Source: a bacterium (GTDB lineage Bacteria; Zhuqueibacterota; QNDG01; JAFGCO01). Taken from it: a stretch of DNA of 64,000 bases. Position 1 is the first letter of the stretch. Every line of letters begins with the position of its first letter. Location of the stretch: positions 62,001 through 126,000 of the forward strand of contig JAFGCO010000056.1 of NCBI GenBank assembly GCA_016932575.1, in the 5' to 3' direction. Below are positions 1 through 8,769 of this stretch, piece by piece. Under the pieces are notes generated by a model. It was not told where the DNA came from and did not search any database. It saw only the letters and a list, made by a program, of their open reading frames with translations. The translations under genes were made by a program, and so were the position numbers.

Positions 1-134
1 TTATCAGCCATTTTACAATCAATGCAGGACATGACAAGATCATGACCCATAAGGCATAATCCCAGCAGAATCCATACCAGACACAGTTCAGCGATCGATT
101 TCAGGTCAGCAAAAGATGCCTGCTTATGATGCAT
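1..134 (-). CDS. Possible N-terminal fragment of a small membrane protein
   Basis: An open frame runs off the left edge of the window. It begins at the only ATG after an upstream stop and encodes about 44 residues: a charged start (MHHKQASFADLK), one hydrophobic segment (IAELCLVWILLGLCLMG), then a Cys-containing stretch (SCIDCK). No good ribosome binding site is visible, only a weak GGGA about 14 bases upstream. The frame lies on the same strand as the next gene inward but beyond that gene's terminator, so it would be a separate unit. I do not recognise a family, and a chance open frame remains possible. Confidence 0.28.
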   Translation of the reverse strand, partial: MHHKQASFADLKSIAELCLVWILLGLCLMGHDLVMSCIDCKMAD

Positions 135-366
135 TTCATATTTGAATCCCGGACCCGTTCAAATGGAAATGATGGAAAAATCATCGATATAAAAATCAAG
201 ATGAGTTACAGGATTTGATAAATCACTCAAAAATCCCCTGGCAGGATCAACACTCATGGTTATTCCAATCGAAAATAACCGACTGTACTTGGATGGTTTT
301 CCATCCGATTATTCAAAAATCCTTACTGAAGAATAATATAAAGAAATCCGAAAAAACACAAGAAAA

Positions 367-392
367 AAAAGCCCTTATTAAAAAGGGCTTTT
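367..392 (-). terminator. Intrinsic terminator after the secreted propeller-like gene
   Basis: Stem AAAAGCCC / GGGCTTTT with a 10-base loop, followed on the minus strand by a run of eight T. It lies about 70 bases past the stop of the upstream gene. A-rich flanks on both sides could let it work bidirectionally. The rest of positions 135-459 shows no convincing gene; a short plus-strand frame there has no family features and overlaps this hairpin. Confidence 0.8.
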
Positions 393-459
393 GGACTAAT
401 TATATTTTTCTGACCGGGCTTTGTAAAATTTCAGTGTCTAGCATAACCGATATTGCCAT

Positions 460-2298
460 TTATCGGATCAGCATCATCTTGAATGATTTCATATGCGCAC
501 CACTTTGCATACGGCATACATAAATGCCGGAAGCCGCATCCACGCCCCGGTCATCTTTTCCGTGCCACCGAACCCGGTGCGATCCGGCAGGCATGGATTT
601 TTCAACAAGTTTTGCAATCATTTTACCCTGCAGGTCATATACATGAACGGCCATCTGTGTCTGAACTGAAAGAGAAAAGACAATGGCCGTAGAGGGATTG
701 AACGGATTGGGGTAATTGCCTTGCAAATCGAATGTTTCAATGTTTTGAATTGTTTTAGAAACCACATCAGACGGAGACGGCGGTTCTGCAAGACCTGCAA
801 TTCTGCGCCCATGGATATCACAAGTCGATTTATCCTCAGAATCAGTTCCATGACCATTGACCAGCAAGAATTCATTCTGCCAGTATCCATGAGCGAGCCC
901 TGTATAGAAATGACTGCCGTCAAAGAAATCCGGATTTACAGAAACAGGTATGTTTTCGTTCGACATTGCGGGCGCGACATGTGTCAGGTCCACCAGTTCA
1001 AGAATATCGTCTTGATTGATTTTCAACAGCTGGCAGTACAGGTCCATGTCGGTCCAGTTATCATAATTGCGGCCGTCACCGAATCCGACCATAAATTCAT
1101 TATCCAGGGAGCTGTATGCAATATCAAAATGGTTCTGGTCTTTCGCTGCATTGGCAACGGCAAAACCGGATCGTGTTCCGGCATCGGGCACAGCATCTTT
1201 GCTGTAATAAGCGGCAAAATAGATCCCTTCAGCAGCGGGCCCTGTTTTCCACCCCAAATTAACAGCCTGCTGATCTGTATAAAAGGCAATGCGCTGGCCA
1301 TAAATATCCGTTTGTGTCTCCATTTTATAGGTACGCCACCCGACCAGTGACTCACATACCGGTTTTTCACCTGCAGCCGTTTTATCAAGCGTCGTCTGTT
1401 TATATTCATAATTGGCCTGAACGGTCGGCCAGCCGCAGCTGGTTCCTGTATCTGTCACGCCAGAGCAATTGATTGGCCCGTATCCTCCGGTACCGTTCTG
1501 CTGGACAAGCTGACCTAGAGCATTGACGCGCTGACCCATAATTTGAGTCTCATATGTATCGACCTGCATGAATGCATAAACCACAAACCACTCATTGATC
1601 AAATAATTATACGTCACATCCGTTACGTCTTCATAAATATGGGAAATTTCGGCGATCGGAAAATTGTCCACGCCCACAGCAGCCTTGGCCAGACCGGTCC
1701 TGCTGAGTAAATTTCCGTCTTCCTGAAGCAGCTGTCCGTAAATATCCGGATACACATCTGAAGATATCTGATTCGACCAGACCACCAGATAGCGCCTGTC
1801 AATATGGTTAAATGAAACCGAGGGCCAGTTTGTTTTTACACCGCTCGAGTTAAATGATATTCGAAAAGAGCTGTCAGGTTCTGAATGAATGACCGGTATT
1901 TTTTTCCCGGTACTGGACAGCAGACATCCAAATATCTCAAAATATTCGCCAATATGATTACGTTCATCCTTGAAAACAACCATATATTGATTGTTGAAAG
2001 GATCGTAATCGAGATGAGGAAAATACTGATCCCCGCCGGCATTACAAATCACAAAATTATTACCTTTGAGGGAGCCGTCTCCGTTTAAAAACTGACCGTA
2101 GATATCCAAATTGCCAGTTCTTATATCTTCCCAGACCACCAGAAATTCATCCTCCTGATAATTATATGCAGCCTGGGGATCCTGTTGTGAACTATCTGCA
2201 TCCGAAATCATCATGACCGGATCAAGAATTTGCGAAACGCCGCTTATGGTCAAAAAAAACAGCCCAACGGTGAAGAACAACAGCATTTTACTTTGCAT
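460..2298 (-). CDS. Secreted beta-propeller-like protein with type IX-like C-terminal sorting domain
   Basis: Predicted to be exported and probably surface attached or released. The N-terminus is a signal peptide (MQSK, hydrophobic core LLFFTVGLFFLT, cut near VSQ). The body holds about seven imperfect repeats of roughly 45-80 residues built around an EFLVVW-like strand, an acidic D-R-N turn and a DIYGQ-like strand, suggesting one blade each of a propeller; this is my reading of the repeats, not a named family. The last ~85 residues are the FlgD-like/Por-type domain: YPNPFNP, then VYDLQGKMIAKLV, and ending in a basic-hydrophobic KMMLIR tail, as expected for a type IX secretion substrate. Start supported by AAGGAGG seven bases before ATG. 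Ligand and role unknown. Confidence 0.85.
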   Translation of the reverse strand: MQSKMLLFFTVGLFFLTISGVSQILDPVMMISDADSSQQDPQAAYNYQEDEFLVVWEDIRTGNLDIYGQFLNGDGSLKGNNFVICNAGGDQYFPHLDYDPFNNQYMVVFKDERNHIGEYFEIFGCLLSSTGKKIPVIHSEPDSSFRISFNSSGVKTNWPSVSFNHIDRRYLVVWSNQISSDVYPDIYGQLLQEDGNLLSRTGLAKAAVGVDNFPIAEISHIYEDVTDVTYNYLINEWFVVYAFMQVDTYETQIMGQRVNALGQLVQQNGTGGYGPINCSGVTDTGTSCGWPTVQANYEYKQTTLDKTAAGEKPVCESLVGWRTYKMETQTDIYGQRIAFYTDQQAVNLGWKTGPAAEGIYFAAYYSKDAVPDAGTRSGFAVANAAKDQNHFDIAYSSLDNEFMVGFGDGRNYDNWTDMDLYCQLLKINQDDILELVDLTHVAPAMSNENIPVSVNPDFFDGSHFYTGLAHGYWQNEFLLVNGHGTDSEDKSTCDIHGRRIAGLAEPPSPSDVVSKTIQNIETFDLQGNYPNPFNPSTAIVFSLSVQTQMAVHVYDLQGKMIAKLVEKSMPAGSHRVRWHGKDDRGVDAASGIYVCRMQSGAHMKSFKMMLIR

Positions 2299-2485
2299 GG
2301 TTCGGCCTCCTTATAAATTGTTCAATGATCAAATGCATTGCAATTTAAATGTAAACATCCGTGAAAGTAAAATTGATTAACGTTAAGTAAGTAAAATAAT
2401 ATCAGACTAAAATGATAGTAAAGATAGCAGTAGATGATATTCATTATTTCAATAAAATGCAACAAAAAAAAATAAAATGCCAAAA
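2299..2485. other. Intergenic region upstream of the propeller-like gene
   Basis: AT-rich stretch between the minus-strand EMO terminator and the next minus-strand gene. It must carry the promoter of the secreted protein, but no pair of sigma-70 boxes stands out. No coding signal seen. Confidence 0.5.
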
Positions 2486-2512
2486 AAAAAGGCTTCAAAA
2501 AGGAGCCTTTTC
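2486..2512 (-). terminator. Intrinsic terminator of the etf operon
   Basis: Stem AAAAGGCT / AGCCTTTT with a nine-base loop. On the minus strand it is followed by a long T tract, starting only about 10 bases after the stop codon of the membrane Fe-S oxidoreductase. It marks the 3' end of etfB-etfA-EMO. Confidence 0.8.
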
Positions 2513-2521
2513 AATGAGTCT

Positions 2522-4504
2522 TTAAATTCTTTCCGCTACCAGCTGGGCGATTTCCTTGACTTTGATCGATCCGTCCAGTTCTTTTTCTTTTACCGCATCC
2601 TGCAGCATGGTCAGGCAAAACGGGCAGGCAACACTCAGGCATTGAATACCTGCATCCGCTGCCTCCTGAATGCGTAAATGGTTAATGCGGGAGCCAATGG
2701 TCTCTTCCATAAAAAACCGGGCACCTCCGCCTCCGCAGCAGAAACTCTTGTCGTGATGACGCTTCATTTCCTTAAGCTCACCGCCGGTTATTTTTTTCAT
2801 AATATCTCTTGGGGCCTGATAAATGTCATGATAGCGTCCCAGATAACAGGAATCGTGGTATGATGCTGATGTCAGACCACTGCTTTTGATCTCGAGTTTT
2901 CCATCACGGATCAGTTCTAAAATAAGTTCTGTATGGTGAATAACTTCAAACCTGCCGCCAAACTGCGGATATTCATTGCGTAACACATTAAAACAATGAG
3001 GACAAGCGGTTACGATTTTCTTGAACTTGACGGCCTGGAACATCTCGATATTGGCCTGCGCAAGCATCTGAAACACATATTCATTGCCGGACCTGCGCGC
3101 CGGATCTCCGCAGCACTGCTCATCGACTCCCAAAACCGCATAACTCACACCGGCCTTGTTCAAAATCCTGGCAAATGCCTCGGATGTGGCTCTGGCCTTG
3201 TCATCAAAAGCACCGGCGCACCCCACAAACCACAGATAGTCCGCATCTGATTTATCCGCTGCGGTTGGTACATTGAGTCCCTCCAGCCAGTCCGCACGCG
3301 AAGCCGAACCCATGTTCCAGGGATTTGCGTTGGTTTCAAGGCCCTTGAAGACCAGGTTCAGCTCCTGGGGAAACTGACTGTCCATGAGCACCAGCGACCG
3401 GCGCAGATCCACGATCTTCTGCACATGCTCGATGGCCACCGGACAATGCTCCTGGCAGGCCATACAGGTCGTGCAGGCCCAGATTTCATCTTCCGTCACA
3501 GCATTTCCTGCAATGACCCCGGGTTCCGGTTCGGTTCCGGCCTTTTTCGCACGGATCAATTCAGGCCCCCGTTTCGTGAGATGCCGCTGCAGATCGAGAA
3601 TAATCTTTTTCGGAGACAGCGGTTTGTCACTGTTATATGCAGGGCATTGATCCTGACAGCGCCCGCAATGGGTGCATGCATCCAGATCCAGGAGCTGCTT
3701 CCAGGTAAATTCATTGATATCGGACACGCCGAAGGTTTCCGAATTCTCGATATCAATGGTGCTCAGTTCCCCGCGCGGTTTGAAAGATTTTAAATACATA
3801 TTGGTCGGAGACATCAATACATGAAACAGTTTGGAAAACGGGATGTAGGCAATGAATATCAGGGAAAGGGCCATATGACCCCACCAGAGAATGCGATGAA
3901 TCCCCTCCGCCTGTTCCAGATTAAGCCATCCGGCAATCCAATACCCCACAGGCGACCACTCGGCCCACTGAGGATCTTTCACCGCGATACGTAGGCCTTC
4001 CAGAAGAAATCCGGTAACACCAATAATTAAAAGGAGAGGAAGGATAATCGCGTCATCGAGAATGATATTCAGACGATCCGGCCGCAGAATATATCGACGG
4101 AAGAGAGCGAATAAAATACCGAAAATAAAAATTAATCCGAAAAGATCCAGTATGAGACTGAACCAAAGATAAAATTGCCCGAATAATATCTGAATTGAGA
4201 AGTCCGCCTGGAGAAATACAAGGAGCGTGCCGATGAACAGAACGACAAATCCGCTGAAAATCATCACATGCATGATGCCCGGCGTTGTCTCCCTCATCAC
4301 GGACATCTGACCGAGAGCGTCTTTTAGAACGCCCCAGATGCGTTTGATGATATGACCACTTCTGTCTTCCGGCTGTCCAAGTTTCCACAAACGGATTCTT
4401 CGGTACAGTCCGTAGCAAAAGACCGCCATGGCCAATCCAAAGAACAGATAAATCAGGTCATGTCCCTGTATGTTCCAGTAAATTTCTCTTGTTGGCGTAT
4501 CCAT
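2522..4504 (-). CDS. Membrane HdrD-like Fe-S oxidoreductase, ETF:menaquinone oxidoreductase (EMO) type
   Basis: Likely passes electrons from reduced electron-transfer flavoprotein to membrane quinone. The N-terminal ~250 residues contain about five or six membrane segments like the nitrate reductase gamma (heme b) subunit. A cytoplasmic 2[4Fe-4S] ferredoxin module follows, with CTHCGRCQDQCP near residue 273 and CTTCMACQEHCP near 342. Two CCG (DUF224/HdrD) domains come next, with CCGDP near 461 and CCGGGG near 585. Length and architecture match the DUF224 membrane proteins encoded beside etfBA in anaerobes that oxidise fatty or aromatic acids; the EMO role is established for that family and inferred here. 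It is the last gene of etfB-etfA-EMO. A GTG one codon earlier is an equally possible start (GGAG lies 5 or 8 bases upstream). Confidence 0.88.
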   Translation of the reverse strand: MDTPTREIYWNIQGHDLIYLFFGLAMAVFCYGLYRRIRLWKLGQPEDRSGHIIKRIWGVLKDALGQMSVMRETTPGIMHVMIFSGFVVLFIGTLLVFLQADFSIQILFGQFYLWFSLILDLFGLIFIFGILFALFRRYILRPDRLNIILDDAIILPLLLIIGVTGFLLEGLRIAVKDPQWAEWSPVGYWIAGWLNLEQAEGIHRILWWGHMALSLIFIAYIPFSKLFHVLMSPTNMYLKSFKPRGELSTIDIENSETFGVSDINEFTWKQLLDLDACTHCGRCQDQCPAYNSDKPLSPKKIILDLQRHLTKRGPELIRAKKAGTEPEPGVIAGNAVTEDEIWACTTCMACQEHCPVAIEHVQKIVDLRRSLVLMDSQFPQELNLVFKGLETNANPWNMGSASRADWLEGLNVPTAADKSDADYLWFVGCAGAFDDKARATSEAFARILNKAGVSYAVLGVDEQCCGDPARRSGNEYVFQMLAQANIEMFQAVKFKKIVTACPHCFNVLRNEYPQFGGRFEVIHHTELILELIRDGKLEIKSSGLTSASYHDSCYLGRYHDIYQAPRDIMKKITGGELKEMKRHHDKSFCCGGGGARFFMEETIGSRINHLRIQEAADAGIQCLSVACPFCLTMLQDAVKEKELDGSIKVKEIAQLVAERI

Positions 4505-4712
4505 CACAATGTCTCCGGATTATGAAATCAATAAATCAAATTTACTTCTGAAAATATCTTGAGCGTCTTTTACTATTGAAGATTGAACATGTATTTCCGG
4601 TTCTGCCTTATAATATCTTTTCATCACCGGATATTGGGATTATACATCCTGATGAGTTCATCTTTTTTATTATTACCGGTGAACCGTGAGTGACCTTCAT
4701 CAGAACCTGCAA

Positions 4713-5690
4713 TTATCCTCTGATTTTCCTGATTTCCTCGATCATGGCAGGGACAACTTCAAATAAATCACCGACAATGCTGTAATCCGCTTTTTCCATG
4801 ATTGGTGCCTCGGGATTTTTATTGACAGCGACAATGCACTTGGCTCCCGACATTCCGGCCCAGTGCTGAATCGCTCCTGAAGCGCCGAACATCATATATA
4901 AATTCGGTGTCACGGTCTTGCCGGTCTGACCGACCTGATCCGCATGAAGACGCCATCCTGCGTCCACGGCTGCGCGTGTCGAACCAACGGCACCTCCCAG
5001 CAGATCGGCCATTTCTTCCAGCATCTTGAAATTTTCAGCGTCTTTCATACCGCGCCCGCCTGTAACAATAATATCCGCTTCACTGACATCCAGTTTGGCG
5101 CCCTCCGCAGCTTTGAATTCTTTCAATACCGTCTTTTTCGTCACATCCGGAACAGACAGGGATTCAACCGATGCGGATCTGCTGCTGTCGGGCGCTGAAA
5201 CGGCGAACACATTCGGGCGAAGTGTGGCCACCTTCACTTCGGACTGAACAGACACTCTGGCGATCGCTTTGCCTGCATACATGGGACGGTCCGCTTCAAT
5301 GACGTCTCCCTTCAATTCGAGTTTCAGGCAGTCATCCGCGAGACCGGCATTGAGACGGGCTGCCACACGCGGAGCCAGATCTTTCCCCTGATCAGTGGCC
5401 GGCATTAAAATAATTTTTGCATTCTGCGATTCAGCAACTGCTTCTACTGTCGCAGTGTAAATATCCGGTTCATATACACTGACCTGATCATCATCGGCTT
5501 TTAATACAATATCGGCGCCGTACTGCGCAGGCATCTTTGTCAAATCATCCAGGCCGGATCCGATCACGAGTGCTGCAACGCTGCCGCCCGCCTGATCAGC
5601 AAGCCTTCTTGCTTCGCTTAGCGCTTCAAAACTCGATTTACGAAATTCACCCTGCGTTTGTTCTGTGATAACTAAAATATTATTTGCCAT
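4713..5690 (-). CDS. etfA: Electron transfer flavoprotein alpha subunit
   Basis: EtfA, the FAD-binding large subunit of the ETF heterodimer that accepts electrons from acyl-CoA dehydrogenases. At 325 residues it has the usual size. The N-terminal alpha/beta domain begins NILVITEQ. The C-terminal FAD domain is clear, with GGRGMKD, GGAVGSTRAAVDAGW, the Q-V-GQTGK segment, and LYMMFGASGAIQH, which contacts the isoalloxazine and ADP parts. It starts 17 bases after etfB with GGAGG upstream, so the two are co-transcribed. It is followed after about 200 bases, which show no terminator, by the membrane Fe-S partner. The pairing implies a respiratory rather than bifurcating ETF, though this cannot be settled from sequence alone. 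Confidence 0.96.
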   Translation of the reverse strand: MANNILVITEQTQGEFRKSSFEALSEARRLADQAGGSVAALVIGSGLDDLTKMPAQYGADIVLKADDDQVSVYEPDIYTATVEAVAESQNAKIILMPATDQGKDLAPRVAARLNAGLADDCLKLELKGDVIEADRPMYAGKAIARVSVQSEVKVATLRPNVFAVSAPDSSRSASVESLSVPDVTKKTVLKEFKAAEGAKLDVSEADIIVTGGRGMKDAENFKMLEEMADLLGGAVGSTRAAVDAGWRLHADQVGQTGKTVTPNLYMMFGASGAIQHWAGMSGAKCIVAVNKNPEAPIMEKADYSIVGDLFEVVPAMIEEIRKIRG

Positions 5691-5707
5691 TGATATATAT
5701 CCTCCAG

Positions 5708-6457
5708 TCAGATAACTTTGGCTTCTTCTTTTAACAGACGGATCAGTTCGGGGACCGCTTCAACTCCCTCTCCCACAACCCGGGCTTCTCCACGCGAGGG
5801 CGGTGATGACATGCCCGTGATTTCAACACGGGTATCTTCCGGTGAAGCATCCCGCTCGTCAATGTCCGCTTTTTTGGCCATCATTTTACCCCGAAGCGAT
5901 GGATAGCGCGGTTCATTCAGCCCTTTCTGCGCCGTCACAATGCAGGGCAAAGCGGCTTCGATCACTTCGGTACCGCCGCTGACTTCCCGCTCAGCAATGA
6001 CCTTTCCATCCGCAATATCCAGTTTAGTTACCATCGTAATGCTGGGCAAATCCATCACTTCACCCAGCATGGGACCAATCTGTGTGCTGCCATCGTCAAT
6101 GGTCTCCTTGCCAAGCAGAATCAGATCATAGGGCATGTCTTTGATCACCCCGGCAAGCAGTCTGGCGAATGTCAGTCCATCGACAATTTGCTGATCATTT
6201 TTCACACGAATCGCCTTGTTCACACCCATGGCAAGCGCATACCTCAGTGCTTCATTGGCGCGTTCCCCGCCTATGGTGACTGCTGTAATTTCACCGCCCT
6301 GGGCTTCTTGGATTTTGAGAGCTTCTTCCACCGCATATTCATCATAGGGATTCATAATGAACGTGACATTGGCTTCACTAATTGACTTCTGGTCAGCACC
6401 GATTTTTATATAGGTCTCCGTATCAGGAACTTCCTTGATGCAAGTAATAATATTCAC
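5708..6457 (-). CDS. etfB: Electron transfer flavoprotein beta subunit
   Basis: EtfB, the small AMP-binding subunit of ETF. It shows the family signatures VNIITCIKEVPDTE at the N-terminus, NPYDEYAVEEAL near residue 40, LLGKETIDDGSTQIGPMLGE near 110, and PCIVTAQKGLNEPRYPSLRG near 175. I chose the GTG start because AGGAGG lies four bases upstream and the protein then begins exactly at the conserved N-terminus; the longer frame from an upstream ATG would translate the Shine-Dalgarno sequence. A short insertion (SSPPSRGEARVVGEG) lies near the C-terminus before the usual EAVPELIRLLKEEAKVI end. First gene of the operon. Confidence 0.95.
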   Translation of the reverse strand: MNIITCIKEVPDTETYIKIGADQKSISEANVTFIMNPYDEYAVEEALKIQEAQGGEITAVTIGGERANEALRYALAMGVNKAIRVKNDQQIVDGLTFARLLAGVIKDMPYDLILLGKETIDDGSTQIGPMLGEVMDLPSITMVTKLDIADGKVIAEREVSGGTEVIEAALPCIVTAQKGLNEPRYPSLRGKMMAKKADIDERDASPEDTRVEITGMSSPPSRGEARVVGEGVEAVPELIRLLKEEAKVI

Positions 6458-6469
6458 AGATCCTCCTCG

Positions 6470-6481
6470 TTGTTGCAACAA
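6470..6481. promoter_or_regulatory. Perfect palindrome in the etfB 5' untranslated region
   Basis: TTGTTGCAACAA, a 12-base perfect palindrome directly abutting the etfB ribosome binding site. Its position would let a bound repressor or a small hairpin affect expression. The regulator is unknown and it may be chance. Confidence 0.3.
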
Positions 6482-6804
6482 AAATAAAATTCACTTAAAA
6501 ATTAAACCTAACAATATAGAAAATTTATGGGAGGAAAACAAGGGTTGAATCGAAATTGAAATGATGTAATTTAATATTCAGGAATATTTGATTTAGGCTG
6601 CAGACAAGCAAAGGATGAATACAAATCATCTTTAAAGCAACCATAATTTAAAAACCATCAGAAATCAAGCGCAGGTATGCAATGAATAGTCAATTATCAC
6701 AGTCTGATAGGCAGTGGCTTGCAATATTTGCCTTAAAAACCGGCCTTTTCATTTTTATATATTTTACATACTGAATAGCGATTTAACAATGACTAAAACG
6801 GGTG

Positions 6805-6874
6805 GACCATTGCCCACAAACACGAGCCGAGTCAGTGGTTTTCGTCGATAATTACAGACGTTTATCGATTTTTT
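6805..6874 (+). ncRNA. Possible small structured RNA ending in an intrinsic terminator
   Basis: Within a 600-base gap without genes, the plus strand shows stem ACCATTG / CAGTGGT (one G-U pair). It is followed by the terminator stem TCGATAA / TTATCGA (6845-6868) and T6. No ORF precedes it, so the terminator suggests a short plus-strand transcript. No match to a known RNA family can be claimed by eye, and the promoter is not clear. Confidence 0.3.
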
Positions 6875-6918
6875 ATTTAATCCAGTCCTGCAGTTGTGAC
6901 AGTCAATACACTCCGTAA

Positions 6919-6952
6919 GAAACGCCTGAACCTGTCCCGGCTCAGGCGTTTC
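6919..6952. other. 11-bp perfect inverted repeat (hairpin)
   Basis: GAAACGCCTGA and its exact complement separated by 12 bases. It lies downstream of the minus-strand TPR gene and may be its terminator, but the following T tract is poor on both strands. The remainder of 6482-7085 shows no convincing gene; overlapping 62-residue frames on both strands are hairpin and repeat artefacts. Confidence 0.5.
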
Positions 6953-7016
6953 ACTTTATCAATAACCGGATTCCGTAAAGGAGAAATGACAACGCTCCTT
7001 TCCCCATTTTCGCAGC

Positions 7017-7060
7017 AATCATATACCGTCATGCCAGATCGGGTCTCGGATTCTGCTGCT
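7017..7060. repeat. REP-like intergenic element
   Basis: Contains ATACCGTCATGCCAGATCGG followed by GTCTCGGATTCTGC. This is the pattern of the short palindromic TCATTCC/GGAATGACGG-type elements scattered in many bacterial genomes. A related scrap (GTCATTCCCGC..GCGGAAATCC) lies near 52840. Only resemblance by eye supports this. Confidence 0.35.
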
Positions 7061-7085
7061 TTCAATGCATGGTTCTGCCATTGAT

Positions 7086-8702
7086 CTATTTTATGTACTC
7101 CACTTCAATCACGGGGATAAAGGGTTCTTTTCGGGTCACAACCTTTGTCTCCTTTTTGCTGACCTCAATCTCCACATTGGTCAGCGCATATTGATAAGTC
7201 GGCCACCATGATACTTCAAGCCAGACTGTATAGGCTCCTTTTTTAACCCGTTTTCCTTCATGATTTGTCAGATCCCAAACATACGTATGGGTTCCCCAGT
7301 CAATACTGGCGGATGTGGTGCCGTCGGTTTCGAACCCGGTGGCCTTACCCCATTGAGGCAGGTTCACCTGTTTTTCCCTGGCATGCCCGGCAAAACCGGA
7401 CACATAAATTGTTTTCACAAAATTCCCCGCTTCATCCTTAATCCAAACAGCCGTTTGCGGTGCCAGTTCATCCTGAAATCCCAGATGAAACCGAATTCTT
7501 ATATGATCCCCGTTTATTTTTTTTGCCGAACCAAAGTCTCGTGTTCCATAATATTCATAAATCTGTTTCGCTCCACCCGCTTCCTGATCCGACTGAACCA
7601 AATGGGCCCAATAGGCTTTTCCCTTTTTCAAATGGCCGAAGCCCAAACCGAACAGCACTTCACAGCGCATTGAATCGGACAATGTCGTGTCCTTGAGCAT
7701 GGATTCGAGCAGTGCAATACCTTCATCGGTTTTGCTCACAAAAAACGGCATGTAAAGACATGCCATGGCATACTGAAATTTCAAATCAAGATTGTCCGGT
7801 GCCAATGCAACTCCTTTGGACATTTCGTGTACCATATCAAATGCCAGATGGGTCCGGGTATCCTGATCGTCATAAACACGTTCATCATAGTCCCGCTCTG
7901 CATCTCCGGCAATGGCCTGAATCAAAAGCATCTGTCCCTGCACATGTTTTTCATCCAATGCCATCACTTTTTCAAAGCAGGCCCTGGCTTCAGGATATTT
8001 ATTTTCCGCCAGATAAGCTTTTCCCCTCTCCAGCAGGGCAGGGATATTGTCTGTTTCAGGCACAACCGAAGGCTTTGATGTTTCTTTCGGTTCAGTATCA
8101 ACTTTTTCAAGAAAGGCCAATCCTTCCCGCGCGGCTTTAGCATGATCCCCTTCTGTGGTAATCATCAGCAACATTTTCCATATATTTTCCGCTTCACGAT
8201 ATTTCTCCTGACGCTTATATCCCTCCCCCAGATAACGGTATACCATCAATCTTGCATCACGATTCTCTTTGGTTGGATTCAATTCCAAAAGAGTTTTGGC
8301 TTTTTCCAGATGTTGGACCGCCGGCTTAAGTTTTCCGAAAAACGGCGGGATTTCAATGCCCATGATTCCATAGGTCAATCGCGATTCCGCATTATTTTCG
8401 TCCAGGCTTATCGATGTCTCCAATGCATCAAAGGACCGGTTGACACATTCCATGGCTCCATTCAGGTCTCCGGCTTGAAAATCCTGACCGGATTTCTCTC
8501 CCAGCGCTCTCCCGAGTTTCATCTGCACCACTGCATTGTCCGGATACTGCCTCGCGCAGGCTTCAAGGATTTCCACAGCTTTTGACAATTCCTCTGCTTT
8601 GACTAAACTGTCCGCCTGTGCCAGTTTTTGTTCCAATGAATCAGCCTGGACAACATTCAGGATCATGATTGCCGCAATTAACATTCGAATAGCCGTATTC
8701 AT
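7086..8702 (-). CDS. Exported TPR-repeat protein
   Basis: A 538-residue protein with signal peptide MNTAIRMLIAAIMILNVVQA and at least two blocks of tetratricopeptide repeats. One block spans about residues 20-185 (SLVKAEELSKAVEILEACA, YRYLGEGYKRQEKYREAENI); a second begins near 215 (LLERGKAYLAENKYPEARA). The C-terminal ~130 residues are beta-rich and include YVWDLTNHEGKRVKKGAYTVW, split here as YVWDLTNHEGK and GAYTVWLEV. That region resembles FlgD-like/Ig folds seen in FCB secreted proteins, but it lacks the YPNPFNP signal. Start chosen at the ATG with GGAGGAG six bases upstream rather than an earlier in-frame codon. Probably periplasmic, with a scaffold-like function unknown. Confidence 0.8.
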   Translation of the reverse strand: MNTAIRMLIAAIMILNVVQADSLEQKLAQADSLVKAEELSKAVEILEACARQYPDNAVVQMKLGRALGEKSGQDFQAGDLNGAMECVNRSFDALETSISLDENNAESRLTYGIMGIEIPPFFGKLKPAVQHLEKAKTLLELNPTKENRDARLMVYRYLGEGYKRQEKYREAENIWKMLLMITTEGDHAKAAREGLAFLEKVDTEPKETSKPSVVPETDNIPALLERGKAYLAENKYPEARACFEKVMALDEKHVQGQMLLIQAIAGDAERDYDERVYDDQDTRTHLAFDMVHEMSKGVALAPDNLDLKFQYAMACLYMPFFVSKTDEGIALLESMLKDTTLSDSMRCEVLFGLGFGHLKKGKAYWAHLVQSDQEAGGAKQIYEYYGTRDFGSAKKINGDHIRIRFHLGFQDELAPQTAVWIKDEAGNFVKTIYVSGFAGHAREKQVNLPQWGKATGFETDGTTSASIDWGTHTYVWDLTNHEGKRVKKGAYTVWLEVSWWPTYQYALTNVEIEVSKKETKVVTRKEPFIPVIEVEYIK

Positions 8703-8769
8703 GCTCTTCTCCTCCGAGTTAAAAAATTTTAAATTTATCAAATTAATCGATTATACGGCAATATCGGGA

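Noticed and set aside
721-1350. A 209-residue plus-strand frame inside the secreted propeller gene
   Set aside because: It lies wholly opposite a gene with signal peptide, repeats and sorting domain, and shows no protein features of its own.
6818-6842. CACGAGCCGAGTCAGTGG resembling the 3' hairpin of a tracrRNA
   Set aside because: No Cas genes, CRISPR repeats or anti-repeat are present; the likeness is limited to a few bases.
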